From contig CAJTDC010000025.1 of NCBI GenBank assembly GCA_910575055.1, positions 1 to 35,624 of the forward strand: DNA of 35,624 nucleotides. Reading direction: 5' to 3'. How positions within the stretch are numbered: the stretch's first letter is position 1; every line of letters begins with the position of its first letter. The DNA is from Clostridia bacterium. Lineage in GTDB: Bacteria > Bacillota > Clostridia > Lachnospirales > Anaerotignaceae. This document shows, piece by piece, positions 7,851 to 16,526 of the stretch. Made by a program: the position numbers and the translations under genes. Under the pieces are notes generated by a model that saw only the letters and a list, made by a program, of their open reading frames with translations, made no database searches and was not told the origin of the DNA.

Positions 7851-10800
7851 CTATGCTATATTTGCTTTCATATTTGGCAATAACTTCTGTAACTCTTTTG
7901 CAATAGTTTCTGCTACTTCATTTGCAATTTGTGGCATTTGTTGTCTTATCATTGCGATAATACTTTCTTTATCTCCTGTTGCATTTCCTGTAAATGTAAA
8001 ATTCATACCTCCTAAACTAATCGTAATACTACTTGGTGTCGCTTCTTTTTTGCTTTCTACTTCTTCAAACATAGATTTATAATCTATACTTCCACCAAAT
8101 ATACCGCCTCTTGCGTGTTTTGGTAGTGTGCCTAAAAGTTCCCCTGTTTGCTGCCATAATGCTATACCTCTATGCTTATTTGTACCAGTAAGTGGTATAA
8201 TCGCCTCTGCTCCTGCTTCTCCAATCATTCCTAAATGTGGTTTATTGACAATACCTCCCATCGCTTTTTTATCTACACTTTGATTTGTAAATTTATCAAA
8301 AGCCATACTAATTCCTGTTCCTAAAGGATTTGTAAATCTCTTTATCATATCTTGAGGTTGAACACCACTATATACTATTTTAAACATTGCTTCTGTAACA
8401 ATTCTATCTGGTAATGCCTTATATTTCTCATCTAATTCCATTACTTTTCTAATAGCATTTTCTAATGCTTGTTGCCCAGCAGCGTCCATTTCATCATACT
8501 TTTGTATTGCTTGCTCTATTGGTTCTCCATACTCTATTTCTATTTGTTGAAGTTCACTATTTCTCCAATCACTTAGTAATTTCTCTGCCTCTGCATCTTT
8601 TTCTAATGCTGCTGCATATTGTTCATAAAGTTTGCCCATATAAGAGTCTATTGCTTCTAATGCAGTACCTGCTATATCACCTGGCAAAAACTGACCTTCT
8701 TTTGTACCATATTCAAAACCATTTTCTTTCATTAAGTCATTCATTTCATAGTCAACCGACTTCTTTTTTTCTTGTATTCTTTTATAACGGTCAGAAGTTG
8801 CTTTACCTTCTTTTTCCAATGTTTCTAGTTCTTTATCTGATGCTTCGCTATCTAATATCAAGTCCTGCATTTTTTCTTTGATATTTTCCATTCTTTGTTC
8901 TTCTTTTTCTAAATTTGTAACTTCTCTTTTACCATTGATATAATCTTCATTTACTTTATCAAAACTTTTAGCATTTTCTAAATTCTGTTTTTTCAAATTT
9001 GCAAATTGTAGTTTTTTCTCCCATTCGTTCAATTTTTGTACTTTTTCAATTCTCTCATCTAGTTTGCCGTTAATCACATCTTCAGCACTTATCATACTAG
9101 GATAAAGAGAAGATAATTCTTCTACAATATCATTTAATTCCTGTTGCTTTTGTAATCTATCCTCTTGTGACAAATCCGTTTTAGAAAGTTCTTCTCTTAC
9201 GTCCTGCCACCTTTTTTTGAGATATTCTGTTTCCCATATCAAATCGTTTACATTTTTTAAGTCACTTCTTATACTTTGTGTATTGCTAATATTATTTTTA
9301 ATGGCTTCTGTTTCTCTTTCTTCTTCTGGTTTAAAATAATCTGTCAATCCTCTAAAAAGTTTTTCACCACCCATATAACCACCAATACTACCTGCCAATC
9401 CTCCTATTGCACCACCTATTGCTGTACCTACACCAGGTGCTATTGCTGTACCGATTGCTGCACCTATTTTTGTTCCCAAAGAACCACCAGCTAAACTAGT
9501 AGCAAAACTACCACCTTGTACAACTGTTTCTTTTTTCTTGTCTTCTGCCTGCATTACAGCTGCTGCTGAAAACAATAAACTTAATCCATTTCCTTTTAAA
9601 AACTTTCCTACTTTTCCTATACTAGGTGTTTTTTTCAATTTCTCAAGAGACGGAACTAATTTTAAAGAAACAAAACCATCTAAAGTTTTTTGATAGCTTT
9701 TTATTGCTGCCTCTCTTGTTGTTACACTATGCAAATTTGCATTTTTCCAAAAGTCAACATAATTATCCGCATTTTGTGCTACTGGTTTTACTGCTTTTGC
9801 TGCTGAAGCAACTGTTTCTGTTGCTCCACTTCCTAATTTACCTAATAACTTCCCTGCTCCTAGTGCTTTTCCTGCTTTGATACTACCATAAGCTAGTAGT
9901 CCAGCAGAAAGCCAACTACCGCCTGTTGCTTGTTCTCCACCAGGCAATATTTTAGAAGCATTTACAACAAGTTCTTTTGACTTCTCTTTGATACCTTGCC
10001 ATATTTTACTGCCATCAAAACCATTGATAAACCCTTCTGCAAAACTTTTGCCAATATCAAAGCCACTATCTGCTGCTTCTCCCAAATCAATCCCTAATAG
10101 TGCAGAAATGCCCGCTGTCAATGCAGAACTAATGCCATAACCTATATTATTCGCTACACCACAAGCCCATTCTTTCCCTTTACTACTCCACCACTGTGCA
10201 AAAGGTTCTGCTATGATTTTATCCCATGCAATACTGATTTTTCCAGACAAATCAGCATTTTGCCATTGTTTACTGCTTTTAAACTCTTTTACTGTACTTT
10301 CTATTTTCTCTATTCTATATTGGAATTTTTCTGCTGCTTTTGTAAGTTTCTGTCCAAATGAAAGTGTTAAGTCTTTGCTCCACTGTAAAAACTTTCTGGC
10401 ACTTGGTTGGAATTTATCCATAAAGTCAAGCTGTACACTTTCTACTGCACTTTGCAATGCTTTAACATCACCATAAATATTATCATTCATAATATTTGCC
10501 ATTTCTTCTAATGCACCGCTTGAATTTTCAATTTTATATTTCAATTCGTCATATTCTCCGCTGACACCAGATAACAAATGCTGCAAATCGCTCAATCTCG
10601 TTTTACCACCTATTGCACTATAATAATATGCCTTCTGTTCATCATCTAAATCTTTTGTTTTATCATACAATTCTTTTAATGTATTAGCATATCCCTTAAA
10701 ATTGCCTTGTGCGTCATAAGCACTTAAATTCAATTTTGCCATTGCTTGCCCAGCTTGTCCTGCACCTGTTGTCAAATTGACAAATACAGAATTTAAAGCA

Positions 10801-10862
10801 TTTCCTGCTTCACTTCCTTTGACACCTCTATTTGCAAGTACACCAATTAAAGCACTCCTAAA
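7851..10862 (-). pseudogene. tail tape-measure protein, 5' end deleted
   Basis: The readable part is about 1000 residues. It starts at the deletion junction near 10860 with LFRSALIGVLANRGVKGSEAGNAL, a hallmark stretch normally several hundred residues into a TMP. It then has long helical stretches, a Gly/Ala-rich membrane-like section (GTKIGAAIGTAIAPGVGTAIGG) and the common TMP C-terminal motif GGIVNKPHLGMIGEAGAEAIIPL. The first available start (TTG at 10775) has no ribosome site. Upstream, the frame collides with the truncated connector gene. The missing start, and the loss of sheath and tube genes that should precede it, make this a remnant. Confidence 0.85.
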
Positions 10863-11224
10863 TAGAAATATGGTTTTGTTTCATTTGTGTTTGTTGTTTT
10901 TAATGCAAAACTACTTGCTTGCTGTTTTTTCTCTAACTCGTCCAGCATTGCCTTGAAATGTTTGTATCTGTCTGAAAGGTTCAAACTCATGTTATCCACT
11001 TTGTAATCTACTTCATAACACAACTTCATTACAATAGCCTTTAAACATTCTATTTTTGCCTTCTGCCATGTTTTGTTTTTTACTAACATTGCTGCATATT
11101 CTTCATCACAAAGCACACAAGTATCCGCACTGCCTTCTGTCATAGTATCCCCTAATTCAAAACGCATTTTGTCAATGCTATTTTCTGCAATATTTTCTGC
11201 ACAATAGCTATATGTTTTTTCCAT
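10847..11224 (-). CDS. head-tail connector-like protein, 3' end altered by a deletion
   Basis: 125 residues: MEKTYSYCAENIAENSIDKMRFELGDTM, then DRYKHFKAMLDELEKKQ. It resembles small connector/adaptor proteins encoded after the capsid in Clostridial phages. Those usually end in PYFYRGM plus a short tail. Here PYFY is followed by LGVL and a stop, because the DNA switches at about 10858-10865 into the middle of the tape-measure gene. The gene begins only 30 bases after the scaffold gene, where a major capsid gene would be expected, and its ribosome site (AAGGGA, 11 bases away) is poor. Confidence 0.6.
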   Translation of the reverse strand: MEKTYSYCAENIAENSIDKMRFELGDTMTEGSADTCVLCDEEYAAMLVKNKTWQKAKIECLKAIVMKLCYEVDYKVDNMSLNLSDRYKHFKAMLDELEKKQQASSFALKTTNTNETKPYFYLGVL

Positions 11225-11254
11225 ATGACATCATTCCCTTTAATAAACCATTTT

Positions 11255-12142
11255 TCAATATTCTAATGCTTTTTTCAATTCTGCACTTTCTTCACAAACT
11301 CTTGTAAATGCTGCTTCATAACTTAGTGAAGTATCTGACTTCATTAATTCCTGTATTCTTTGTTCTGCCTGTTGTTTTTTACTGCCTGCACCTGCTCTAC
11401 TGCTACCATATTCTTTAAATATACCGCTTGCTTGTGTCATTTCTACCATTTCATCTAACATAGCAATATAGTCACTGTATGCTTGTTCATTAGATTTTTT
11501 CAAATCATATAACTTTGCTGCTAATTCTTCTGTATTTTTTCCAATGACTTCATACTGTTTTGCTATGTTTTCAAACTCTTTTAACTCCAATGATTTCTTT
11601 AATTTTTCTAGTTCTTGTTTTGCCGTTTCAGCTTCTTTGAGTGCCTTTTTCACTTCTGGGTGAAGTGTTTGTTGTTTTGGTTCTTCTGTTTCATATTTCT
11701 TTTTTAATGCCTCATAAACTGCTTTGTCGTCTTCATTCATTTTGTTTATATCCATTTCTTTGCTCTCCTGTTCTTGTTCTTCTTTTGCAAAATCATAAAC
11801 GGTACTATAAAATTCATTTACGCTCTTTTGCAATAATTCTTCTTTTTGTTCTGTTGTTTTGCTTTCATCTTTCAGCACACTTATCAAAGAAGTTTCCATA
11901 GCTTTTTTGATTTTTTGTTCTTGTGTTTCTTCTTCCTGTATAGAAACACCTAATGCCTTGCAAATGTCCTCTGCTGTAATATTTAATTCTTTACATACAT
12001 TTTGAATAATACTTGTTTTTAAATCTGACATAGTTTCTTTTCCCTCCATACTCTTTTTTAAACAAATGAACGCTCTTTGATTTGCTCCTTGCTTGCACAA
12101 ATCCACACTATTCACCAATACATTTTTCAACTTTTTTGCCAT
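11255..12142 (-). CDS. XkdF-associated / scaffold-like head protein
   Basis: 295 residues. The start at 12142 (MAKKLKNVLVNSVDLCKQGANQ) is backed by AAAGGAG. The first 30 residues match the conserved start seen downstream of XkdF proteases (VDLxxxGANQxAF). The rest is acidic and lysine-rich coiled coil, ending ELMKSDTSLSYEAAFTRVCEESAELKKAL, as in scaffold tails. Role: internal scaffold for capsid assembly. The coat protein it should serve is not found in the window. Confidence 0.65.
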   Translation of the reverse strand: MAKKLKNVLVNSVDLCKQGANQRAFICLKKSMEGKETMSDLKTSIIQNVCKELNITAEDICKALGVSIQEEETQEQKIKKAMETSLISVLKDESKTTEQKEELLQKSVNEFYSTVYDFAKEEQEQESKEMDINKMNEDDKAVYEALKKKYETEEPKQQTLHPEVKKALKEAETAKQELEKLKKSLELKEFENIAKQYEVIGKNTEELAAKLYDLKKSNEQAYSDYIAMLDEMVEMTQASGIFKEYGSSRAGAGSKKQQAEQRIQELMKSDTSLSYEAAFTRVCEESAELKKALEY

Positions 12143-12162
12143 ACTCCACACTCCTTTTAGAC

Positions 12163-12193
12163 ATAAAAAAACACCTGCTATAAAACAAGTGCT
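12163..12193 (-). terminator. intrinsic terminator for the type I toxin transcript
   Basis: On the minus strand AGCACTTG pairs with CAGGTGTT (two G-U pairs) across an eight-base loop and is followed by seven Ts. It lies just before the ribosome site of the scaffold gene and would give a toxin mRNA that completely overlaps the antisense RNA. Confidence 0.65.
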
Positions 12194-12222
12194 TTACAAA
12201 ACATATTTTATTGTGTTATACT
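12193..12222 (+). promoter_or_regulatory. antisense RNA promoter
   Basis: TTTACA (12193-12198), 18 bases, TATACT (12217-12222), on the strand opposite to all surrounding late genes. No plus-strand gene follows, but a strong terminator does, so it should produce a short RNA. Confidence 0.7.
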
Positions 12223-12228
12223 TTATTT

Positions 12229-12334
12229 ACAAAGGAGGTAACCGCCAGCCTTTGCCACAAGGTGGAAGGTGGTTAGTCTCGGTTTGGTGTTTCAACTACC
12301 CAAAGCGTGTGAGGCTATAATGGGTAGTTTTTTT
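12229..12334 (+). ncRNA. RatA-like antisense RNA, type I antitoxin
   Basis: A transcript of about 106 nt is predicted from the promoter at 12193-12222 to a strong terminator (AACTACCC ... GGGTAGTT then T8, 12294-12334). Internal sequence forms an imperfect hairpin (TAACC ... GGTTA). It overlaps the 3' untranslated part of the toxin mRNA, as RatA overlaps txpA. Its 5' end carries AAGGAGGTAACC, which could also pair with GCCTCCTT and GGTAACC of the toxin leader. Candidate only; no transcript data. Confidence 0.65.
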
Positions 12335-12335
12335 A

Positions 12336-12458
12336 TTACTTTCTTTTATCCATCAATATAACAATGATGAGAGAAAGCAATGCAATCAGAGTGTGAAACA
12401 TATTTAACACCAGCCCAGCTGATGTAAGCATCAAAAACAATACTTCATATGTACTCAT
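12336..12458 (-). CDS. TxpA/BsrG-like hydrophobic toxin (putative holin-like toxin)
   Basis: 40 residues: short N-terminus MSTYEVLFLML, one membrane helix (residues about 8-35) and a basic tail MDKRK, the layout of type I toxins annotated as putative holin-like toxins. The ATG at 12458 has a very strong AAGGAGG, but that site is the arm of an eight-base-pair hairpin. The stop abuts the terminator of the antisense RNA. These peptides damage the membrane if the antisense RNA is lost. The module sits between XkdF-like and scaffold genes. Confidence 0.78.
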   Translation of the reverse strand: MSTYEVLFLMLTSAGLVLNMFHTLIALLSLIIVILMDKRK

Positions 12459-12464
12459 AGCATC

Positions 12465-12489
12465 GCCTCCTTCCTTTGTATAAGGAGGC
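12465..12489 (-). promoter_or_regulatory. hairpin hiding the toxin ribosome binding site
   Basis: GCCTCCTT and AAGGAGGC are perfect eight-base complements separated by nine bases in the toxin leader. The second arm is the Shine-Dalgarno sequence. Self-sequestration of this kind is a known safeguard of type I toxin mRNAs. Confidence 0.8.
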
Positions 12490-12544
12490 TAACTACCCTA
12501 TTTCGGTTACCTTGTATTTATACTATCACATCAATTTCCATATT

Positions 12545-12979
12545 TCAACAATAACATTCTAAAAAACTCTTTGCTTGTATTGCTTTATTTACATTTTCTA
12601 CCTGTGCTGTACCCTCTATAGAAAACATATTGTATTCGCCTTTTTTGATTTTCTGCCAAGTATCGTCGTCGGTTATCTGAAAGCCTACCCACCAACCACA
12701 AGGCAAGCTGTCTTCTGGCAATCCTAACGCCTGCAATTTCTCTTTTGTAAATACAATACTTTCAATCATTTTGCCTTTTTTTCGCAATGCTGGATTGTGT
12801 CGCTCTCCTGTATCTCTAAATTTTAGCACATAGTTATAGGCAGTTTTTTCTAGTTCCTCACCTGTTATGGTATCGCCTTGATAGTCTTCAATGGTGTTGC
12901 CTTGCTCATCTTCAGCGACATTTGCCCAACCAAACACCTGCTTTTTGTCCTCAACAGATTTTTTCAATTCAAAGTTCAT
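12545..12979 (-). CDS. XkdF-like prohead protease
   Basis: 144 residues from ATG 12979 (AAGGA nine bases upstream; a TTG six codons earlier is disfavoured). Motifs QVFGWANVAEDEQGNTIEDYQGD, KFRDTGERHNPALRKKGKMIES and WWVGFQITDDDTWQKIKKGEYNMFSIEG are those of the XkdF / Peptidase_S78_2 family; the His in GERHNP is the likely catalytic one. It should mature the capsid and scaffold. It follows a terminator that closes the MuF toxin unit and appears intact. Confidence 0.82.
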   Translation of the reverse strand: MNFELKKSVEDKKQVFGWANVAEDEQGNTIEDYQGDTITGEELEKTAYNYVLKFRDTGERHNPALRKKGKMIESIVFTKEKLQALGLPEDSLPCGWWVGFQITDDDTWQKIKKGEYNMFSIEGTAQVENVNKAIQAKSFLECYC

Positions 12980-13007
12980 TTCATCACTTCCTTTCAATTT
13001 AAAGTAA

Positions 13008-13029
13008 TAAAAAAACGCCCTAATGCGTT
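13008..13029 (-). terminator. intrinsic terminator after the MuF toxin-immunity pair
   Basis: On the minus strand AACGC / GCGTT with a six-base loop is followed by seven Ts. It would partly uncouple the toxin pair from the downstream capsid genes. Confidence 0.6.
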
Positions 13030-13040
13030 AAGGTACGTAT

Positions 13041-13250
13041 TTAAGGATTAATCAATTTAATTGCTCTTATAATGCTATAATCTTTTGTTTTTATAGCCTC
13101 TTTAATTTTTTGCTTATAATCGCTCACATTAGCAAAATCATAACGATAACTATAATATGGAAATTCGTTTGTAGGAAATACCTCTTTCCATTGTTCCTTT
13201 AATTGTTGCACTTCTTTATCATTTCTAAAGATATTTATCTCAGGTATCAT
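13041..13250 (-). CDS. putative immunity protein for the MuF C-terminal toxin
   Basis: 69 residues, start MIPEINIFRNDKEVQQLKEQW. It overlaps the MuF toxin gene by four bases (ATGA), with AAGGAG inside the toxin's last codons, a classic toxin-immunity coupling. No signal peptide or membrane helix. It is small, charged and unlike standard head proteins, and the next gene after its terminator is the head protease. The role is inferred from position; I do not recognise the family. Confidence 0.55.
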   Translation of the reverse strand: MIPEINIFRNDKEVQQLKEQWKEVFPTNEFPYYSYRYDFANVSDYKQKIKEAIKTKDYSIIRAIKLINP

Positions 13251-14797
13251 ATTACCAACTCCTTGTAGGCTATATATATTTCTTTTAAAATACCTTTACA
13301 TTCTAACTTGCTCTCACAATTTAATACATCAATTGCTGACAAATTTGCAAATATCTCTTTATATACATTTTCTACTTTTTTCCAATACCCTTTTTCATGT
13401 TTTCCATTTAGAATGTTATTCATATCGCCCCTACTTAATGCACTAAATATATCTGAAAGTCCTATATCATCAAAATATTTTCCATCTTTTATTGAAAACC
13501 ATTCTTTTATTTCTTTTTCATAATTATATATGATTTTACTTGTATTTTCAACCGCTTTTATAAATTTTTCATTTTCCCAGCTTCTATATAATAATTCGTC
13601 CATTCTATGCGATAATTCATGAGCCTGTACATAATTCATATCATAAAACTCATAGTTTCTTACATTAGGATTATATTTTATTAAATCTAAATTCCTATCA
13701 TAAGCAAATGCTACATCTAATGTTTTATCTAACTGATATTCTGTAGTTTGATGAAGAAATTTCATATTTTTGTTAAATTCATTATCTTCACTTTCTTGAA
13801 GTATTTGTGTAAATTCATCGTATGATGCCTTTATTTTAGGGTCGTTGATTTCTGGTGCTTCTAATGTTTCTGAAATTTCCTCATACTCCACAGCACATCT
13901 ACAGCTTGTATGAAAAGGTGGAAAAAGGAACTCTCCCCACTGTGTTTTAAAATAATCGTATTGGTCTGTTTCTTGTCCTTCTACTTCTCTACAGCCTTTA
14001 CAAACTCTACCATCACCAGCAGTAATGACATACTTTTTCACTTTTCCCATAAGCCCATCTTTTTGAGCCTGTTTCATACTATAAAATTCTCCTGCGTTAT
14101 ATGCTCCTGCAAGTTCTGTTCTAGCAATTGTCATTGCTCTATATTCTTTTTGATTTTTAGCATACTGTTTTGCCTTTTCTAATACCTTTTTTTCTGCTGC
14201 TTGCTCTTTCATTTTGGGATGATTTTCTAGCAAGTTTTGTTTGATACTGTTATAGTAATTCACATTTGCTTTCACTTGTCCTTTATGCAACCCTATCAGT
14301 GGCTTCAACAAATCTGCTGTACCTTCTGTTGTAATGCCTAACCTTTCTGCTCTGTCAATGACTAGTTTTATCGCTTCTTTTTGTGTTTTTGTCAGATGTA
14401 CTATCTGTTCTGCACAACTTTTTTCTATCCATTTTTTGGTTTCGTGATATTTTATGTCAAAAGAAAAAGAAGACTGCCTTTCGGTAATCTTCTTCACTAT
14501 TTTTTCTGCACCTTTTTCCATTGCAGACTGTTTTTTATCAAGCATTTTTCCTAGTACAAATATAGATGTACTTTGTAGTAGTTGCTTTTCTATTTCTTTT
14601 GTTGCTTTTCCTTTTTTTACCATTTCTATGTACTGTTGTGCTGTAATTTCCCTTTGCTGATTATCCCACAATTCTATTAAATATTGCTCTAGTTCTGGTT
14701 GTTCTTCTTCTAATGTTTCCCTTAATTCTTTTATTGCTTCAGGGTAGTTATGCTGTTCTTTTTTCACTTCACCATAAATATAGGTAATTTTTTTCAT
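13247..14797 (-). CDS. MuF-family head protein with C-terminal zincin-like toxin domain
   Basis: 516 residues. Residues about 200-303 are the Mu gpF-like head morphogenesis domain (TIARTELAGAYNAGEF, GDGRVCKGCREVEGQ, PPFHTSCRCAVEY). The Cys/His set (C266, C269, H296, C299, C301) is typical. After residue 310 the sequence changes to a domain with HELSH at 393-397 and a distal KEIFANLSAID (E481), the HExxH plus Glu arrangement of zinc peptidases. MuF proteins with variable C-terminal toxins are known from Firmicute prophages and are carried in virions. The ATG at 14797 has no good ribosome site and lies inside the preceding 48-codon gene, so translation is probably coupled. Confidence 0.78.
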   Translation of the reverse strand: MKKITYIYGEVKKEQHNYPEAIKELRETLEEEQPELEQYLIELWDNQQREITAQQYIEMVKKGKATKEIEKQLLQSTSIFVLGKMLDKKQSAMEKGAEKIVKKITERQSSFSFDIKYHETKKWIEKSCAEQIVHLTKTQKEAIKLVIDRAERLGITTEGTADLLKPLIGLHKGQVKANVNYYNSIKQNLLENHPKMKEQAAEKKVLEKAKQYAKNQKEYRAMTIARTELAGAYNAGEFYSMKQAQKDGLMGKVKKYVITAGDGRVCKGCREVEGQETDQYDYFKTQWGEFLFPPFHTSCRCAVEYEEISETLEAPEINDPKIKASYDEFTQILQESEDNEFNKNMKFLHQTTEYQLDKTLDVAFAYDRNLDLIKYNPNVRNYEFYDMNYVQAHELSHRMDELLYRSWENEKFIKAVENTSKIIYNYEKEIKEWFSIKDGKYFDDIGLSDIFSALSRGDMNNILNGKHEKGYWKKVENVYKEIFANLSAIDVLNCESKLECKGILKEIYIAYKELVI

Positions 14798-14915
14798 ACT
14801 GCGTATGAAAAACCATTTCTATCTTTGACATTCGAGCTTTTACTGCGTTTCTTTCAGAAACTGCTTGGTCAAAGCCCTCATAACCGTCAAATCTATCCAC
14901 TAATGTATGTATCAT
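14769..14915 (-). CDS. 48-aa protein of unknown function between portal and MuF genes
   Basis: The ATG at 14915 overlaps the portal stop (ATGA), with AGGAGG in the portal's last codons, so initiation should be efficient. Sequence starts MIHTLVDRFDGYEGFDQAVSE and ends NYLYLW; acidic/basic mix, no motif recognised. It overlaps the MuF start by 29 bases in another frame, suggesting a coupling peptide or a small head component. Confidence 0.6.
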   Translation of the reverse strand: MIHTLVDRFDGYEGFDQAVSERNAVKARMSKIEMVFHTQYEKNYLYLW

Positions 14916-16171
14916 TCGTTTTCCTCCTCTTTAGGAGGATAGGCAACTCCTTCTAATGCTTCCGGCAAACCGCCCATTTCTCTTATTTTTCTTTCCAGAT
15001 TTTGGTCTAATGTCAAAAGTCCCACATTTGCCATTTTTACAATATAATCTGCAAACTGTGTCAAATCTTGTTTTTCAATATCACCATGTATCAGTTTTGG
15101 CATATCGCTTATATTTTTAAAATGGCTTTGATTGACTTTTATCAGCTTTGGTATTGCCTGTGTGTTTATTGTTTGGCATATAATATCCAAATAAGTACCT
15201 ATCGCTACTGCAAAAAGTCTCGTTTTATCACTCGAAAGTGCAAAACTTCCCGTTTGCTGATGTCCCAAAAGCACAAAATCAGCCATACAAGTCATTGCCA
15301 TTCTGTTATCTATTCTTTCTATAATATTGCCTATTTCAAACTGTCGCTTGCTGCCACCATTTACTAGGCTAAGTGTCCAGCCATAAGGCAACACAATACC
15401 CTCTTTTTCGTCCCTTCTAATGTTTTTGACTAACTTTTCTGCATACATTAATGCTTTCATACTGTCAGGGTCATCATTCCATATGTCTACTCCTTCGGGT
15501 GGCTGCAACAATGGCAATCCTGCTAAATCTCTTTCTACTCCTATGCCCTCTATCTGTCTAAATCTCTTTTTATAGTAGTAATCTGTATAGCAATTTCGTA
15601 GTATAGAACGTCCTTCTGGATTTTGTTTTCTACTCTTTGTTACAAAATGTAATGCCTTTTCTATGGGTATTGTTCTAATGATATAGTCTGGTGGTGCTAT
15701 TTGTGACATTCCAAGCAATTTATCATTTTCGTCATATTCCCAGCGGTACAATGTATCCTGTGAACGCAATGCTAATTTTTTCCAGCCTATCAATCCATCT
15801 GTATATTTGCTTTGGTTTTCTAATCGTCTTTTATAGCAGATTTCGTGATAACTCCAGCCATAAATTAAAAATGACATGATTTCAGAAATGGTATCCTGCC
15901 AACTCTGCTCCATATCATTCATACAACTTTTTATAAATTCCGCTGCATTTTTATCTGCTTTACTATTTCCTGATGGTTCTATATCCCATACTACCTGCCT
16001 CATAAGCATTTCTATAGCAAAAAGCATTGCCCCTATAATATCATCATTTTCAGACATCTCTTTGTATGCCTCAACGCCCTTTTGCCCTTGTAACTCTGTT
16101 AAAAACTCCTCAAAAAACACACCAGCATATCGCCTTTGTCCTATACGTCCATATTCTCCAAATATATCCAA
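14912..16171 (-). CDS. phage portal protein (Mu gp29/DUF935-related)
   Basis: 419 residues if started at TTG 16171 (LDIFGEYGRIGQRRYAGVFFEEFL), the choice that matches relatives and has AAGGTGG eight bases upstream; an ATG at 16198 would add nine residues. Conserved blocks: EMSENDDIIGAMLFAIEMLMRQV, YGWSYHEICYKRR, RSILRNCYTDYYYKKRFRQIEGIGVERDLAG, EGIVLPYGWTLSLV, ADFVLLGHQQTGSFALSSDKT. It forms the DNA entry ring at a capsid vertex. Full length and unbroken. It lies between terminase and MuF genes, with a BrnTA pair inserted upstream on the other strand. Confidence 0.85.
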   Translation of the reverse strand: MDIFGEYGRIGQRRYAGVFFEEFLTELQGQKGVEAYKEMSENDDIIGAMLFAIEMLMRQVVWDIEPSGNSKADKNAAEFIKSCMNDMEQSWQDTISEIMSFLIYGWSYHEICYKRRLENQSKYTDGLIGWKKLALRSQDTLYRWEYDENDKLLGMSQIAPPDYIIRTIPIEKALHFVTKSRKQNPEGRSILRNCYTDYYYKKRFRQIEGIGVERDLAGLPLLQPPEGVDIWNDDPDSMKALMYAEKLVKNIRRDEKEGIVLPYGWTLSLVNGGSKRQFEIGNIIERIDNRMAMTCMADFVLLGHQQTGSFALSSDKTRLFAVAIGTYLDIICQTINTQAIPKLIKVNQSHFKNISDMPKLIHGDIEKQDLTQFADYIVKMANVGLLTLDQNLERKIREMGGLPEALEGVAYPPKEEENE

Positions 16172-16198
16172 CTTTATCACCACCTTAACTAAAAACAT

Positions 16199-16228
16199 TT
16201 GACAATTATATTATAATTATAATATAAT
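16199..16228 (+). promoter_or_regulatory. brnTA promoter with perfect 24-bp palindromic operator
   Basis: TTGACA (16199-16204) and TATAAT (16223-16228) are 18 bases apart. Bases 16205-16228 form a perfect palindrome (ATTATATTATAA followed by its exact reverse complement) filling the spacer and the -10 box. This is an ideal autorepression site for the BrnA antitoxin. The expected transcript start is at about 16235. Confidence 0.78.
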
Positions 16229-16235
16229 GATATAT

Positions 16236-16517
16236 ATGATAACATTTGAATGGGACGAAAATAAAAATACAATAAACAAGAAAAAACATCATGTAGCATT
16301 TGAAGAAGCAAAAACTGTATTTTATGATGAAGAAGCATTAGTCATTGATGACCCAGAACATTCACAGGAGGAAGAAAGATTTATTATATTAGGTTTGAGC
16401 AAAAAAGCTAATTTGTTGGTCGTATGTCATTGCTATAGAGCTTCTGAAACAGTAATACGTATTATATCTGCTCGAAAAGCTACCAAAAAAGAAACAAAAC
16501 AATATTATCAACAATGA
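16236..16517 (+). CDS. brnT: BrnT-family ribonuclease toxin
   Basis: The start is placed at 16236 (MITFEWDENKNTINKKKHHVAF), matching the family's usual N-terminus; an ATG at 16227 lies inside the -10 box. 93 residues with FEEAKTVFYDEEALVIDDPEHS, ERFIILG and VIRIISARKATKKE, the BrnT signatures. It is a RelE-fold ribonuclease toxin. Transcription should begin at or next to the ATG, so the message is probably leaderless. Complete, with no visible damage. Confidence 0.92.
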   Translation: MITFEWDENKNTINKKKHHVAFEEAKTVFYDEEALVIDDPEHSQEEERFIILGLSKKANLLVVCHCYRASETVIRIISARKATKKETKQYYQQ

Positions 16518-16526
16518 GGTGATTAT

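Noticed and set aside
12336-12458. True holin of the lysis cassette
   Set aside because: It lies among head genes, has a sequestered ribosome site and a paired antisense RNA, and no endolysin is nearby; lysis genes would be expected beyond position 1, outside the window.
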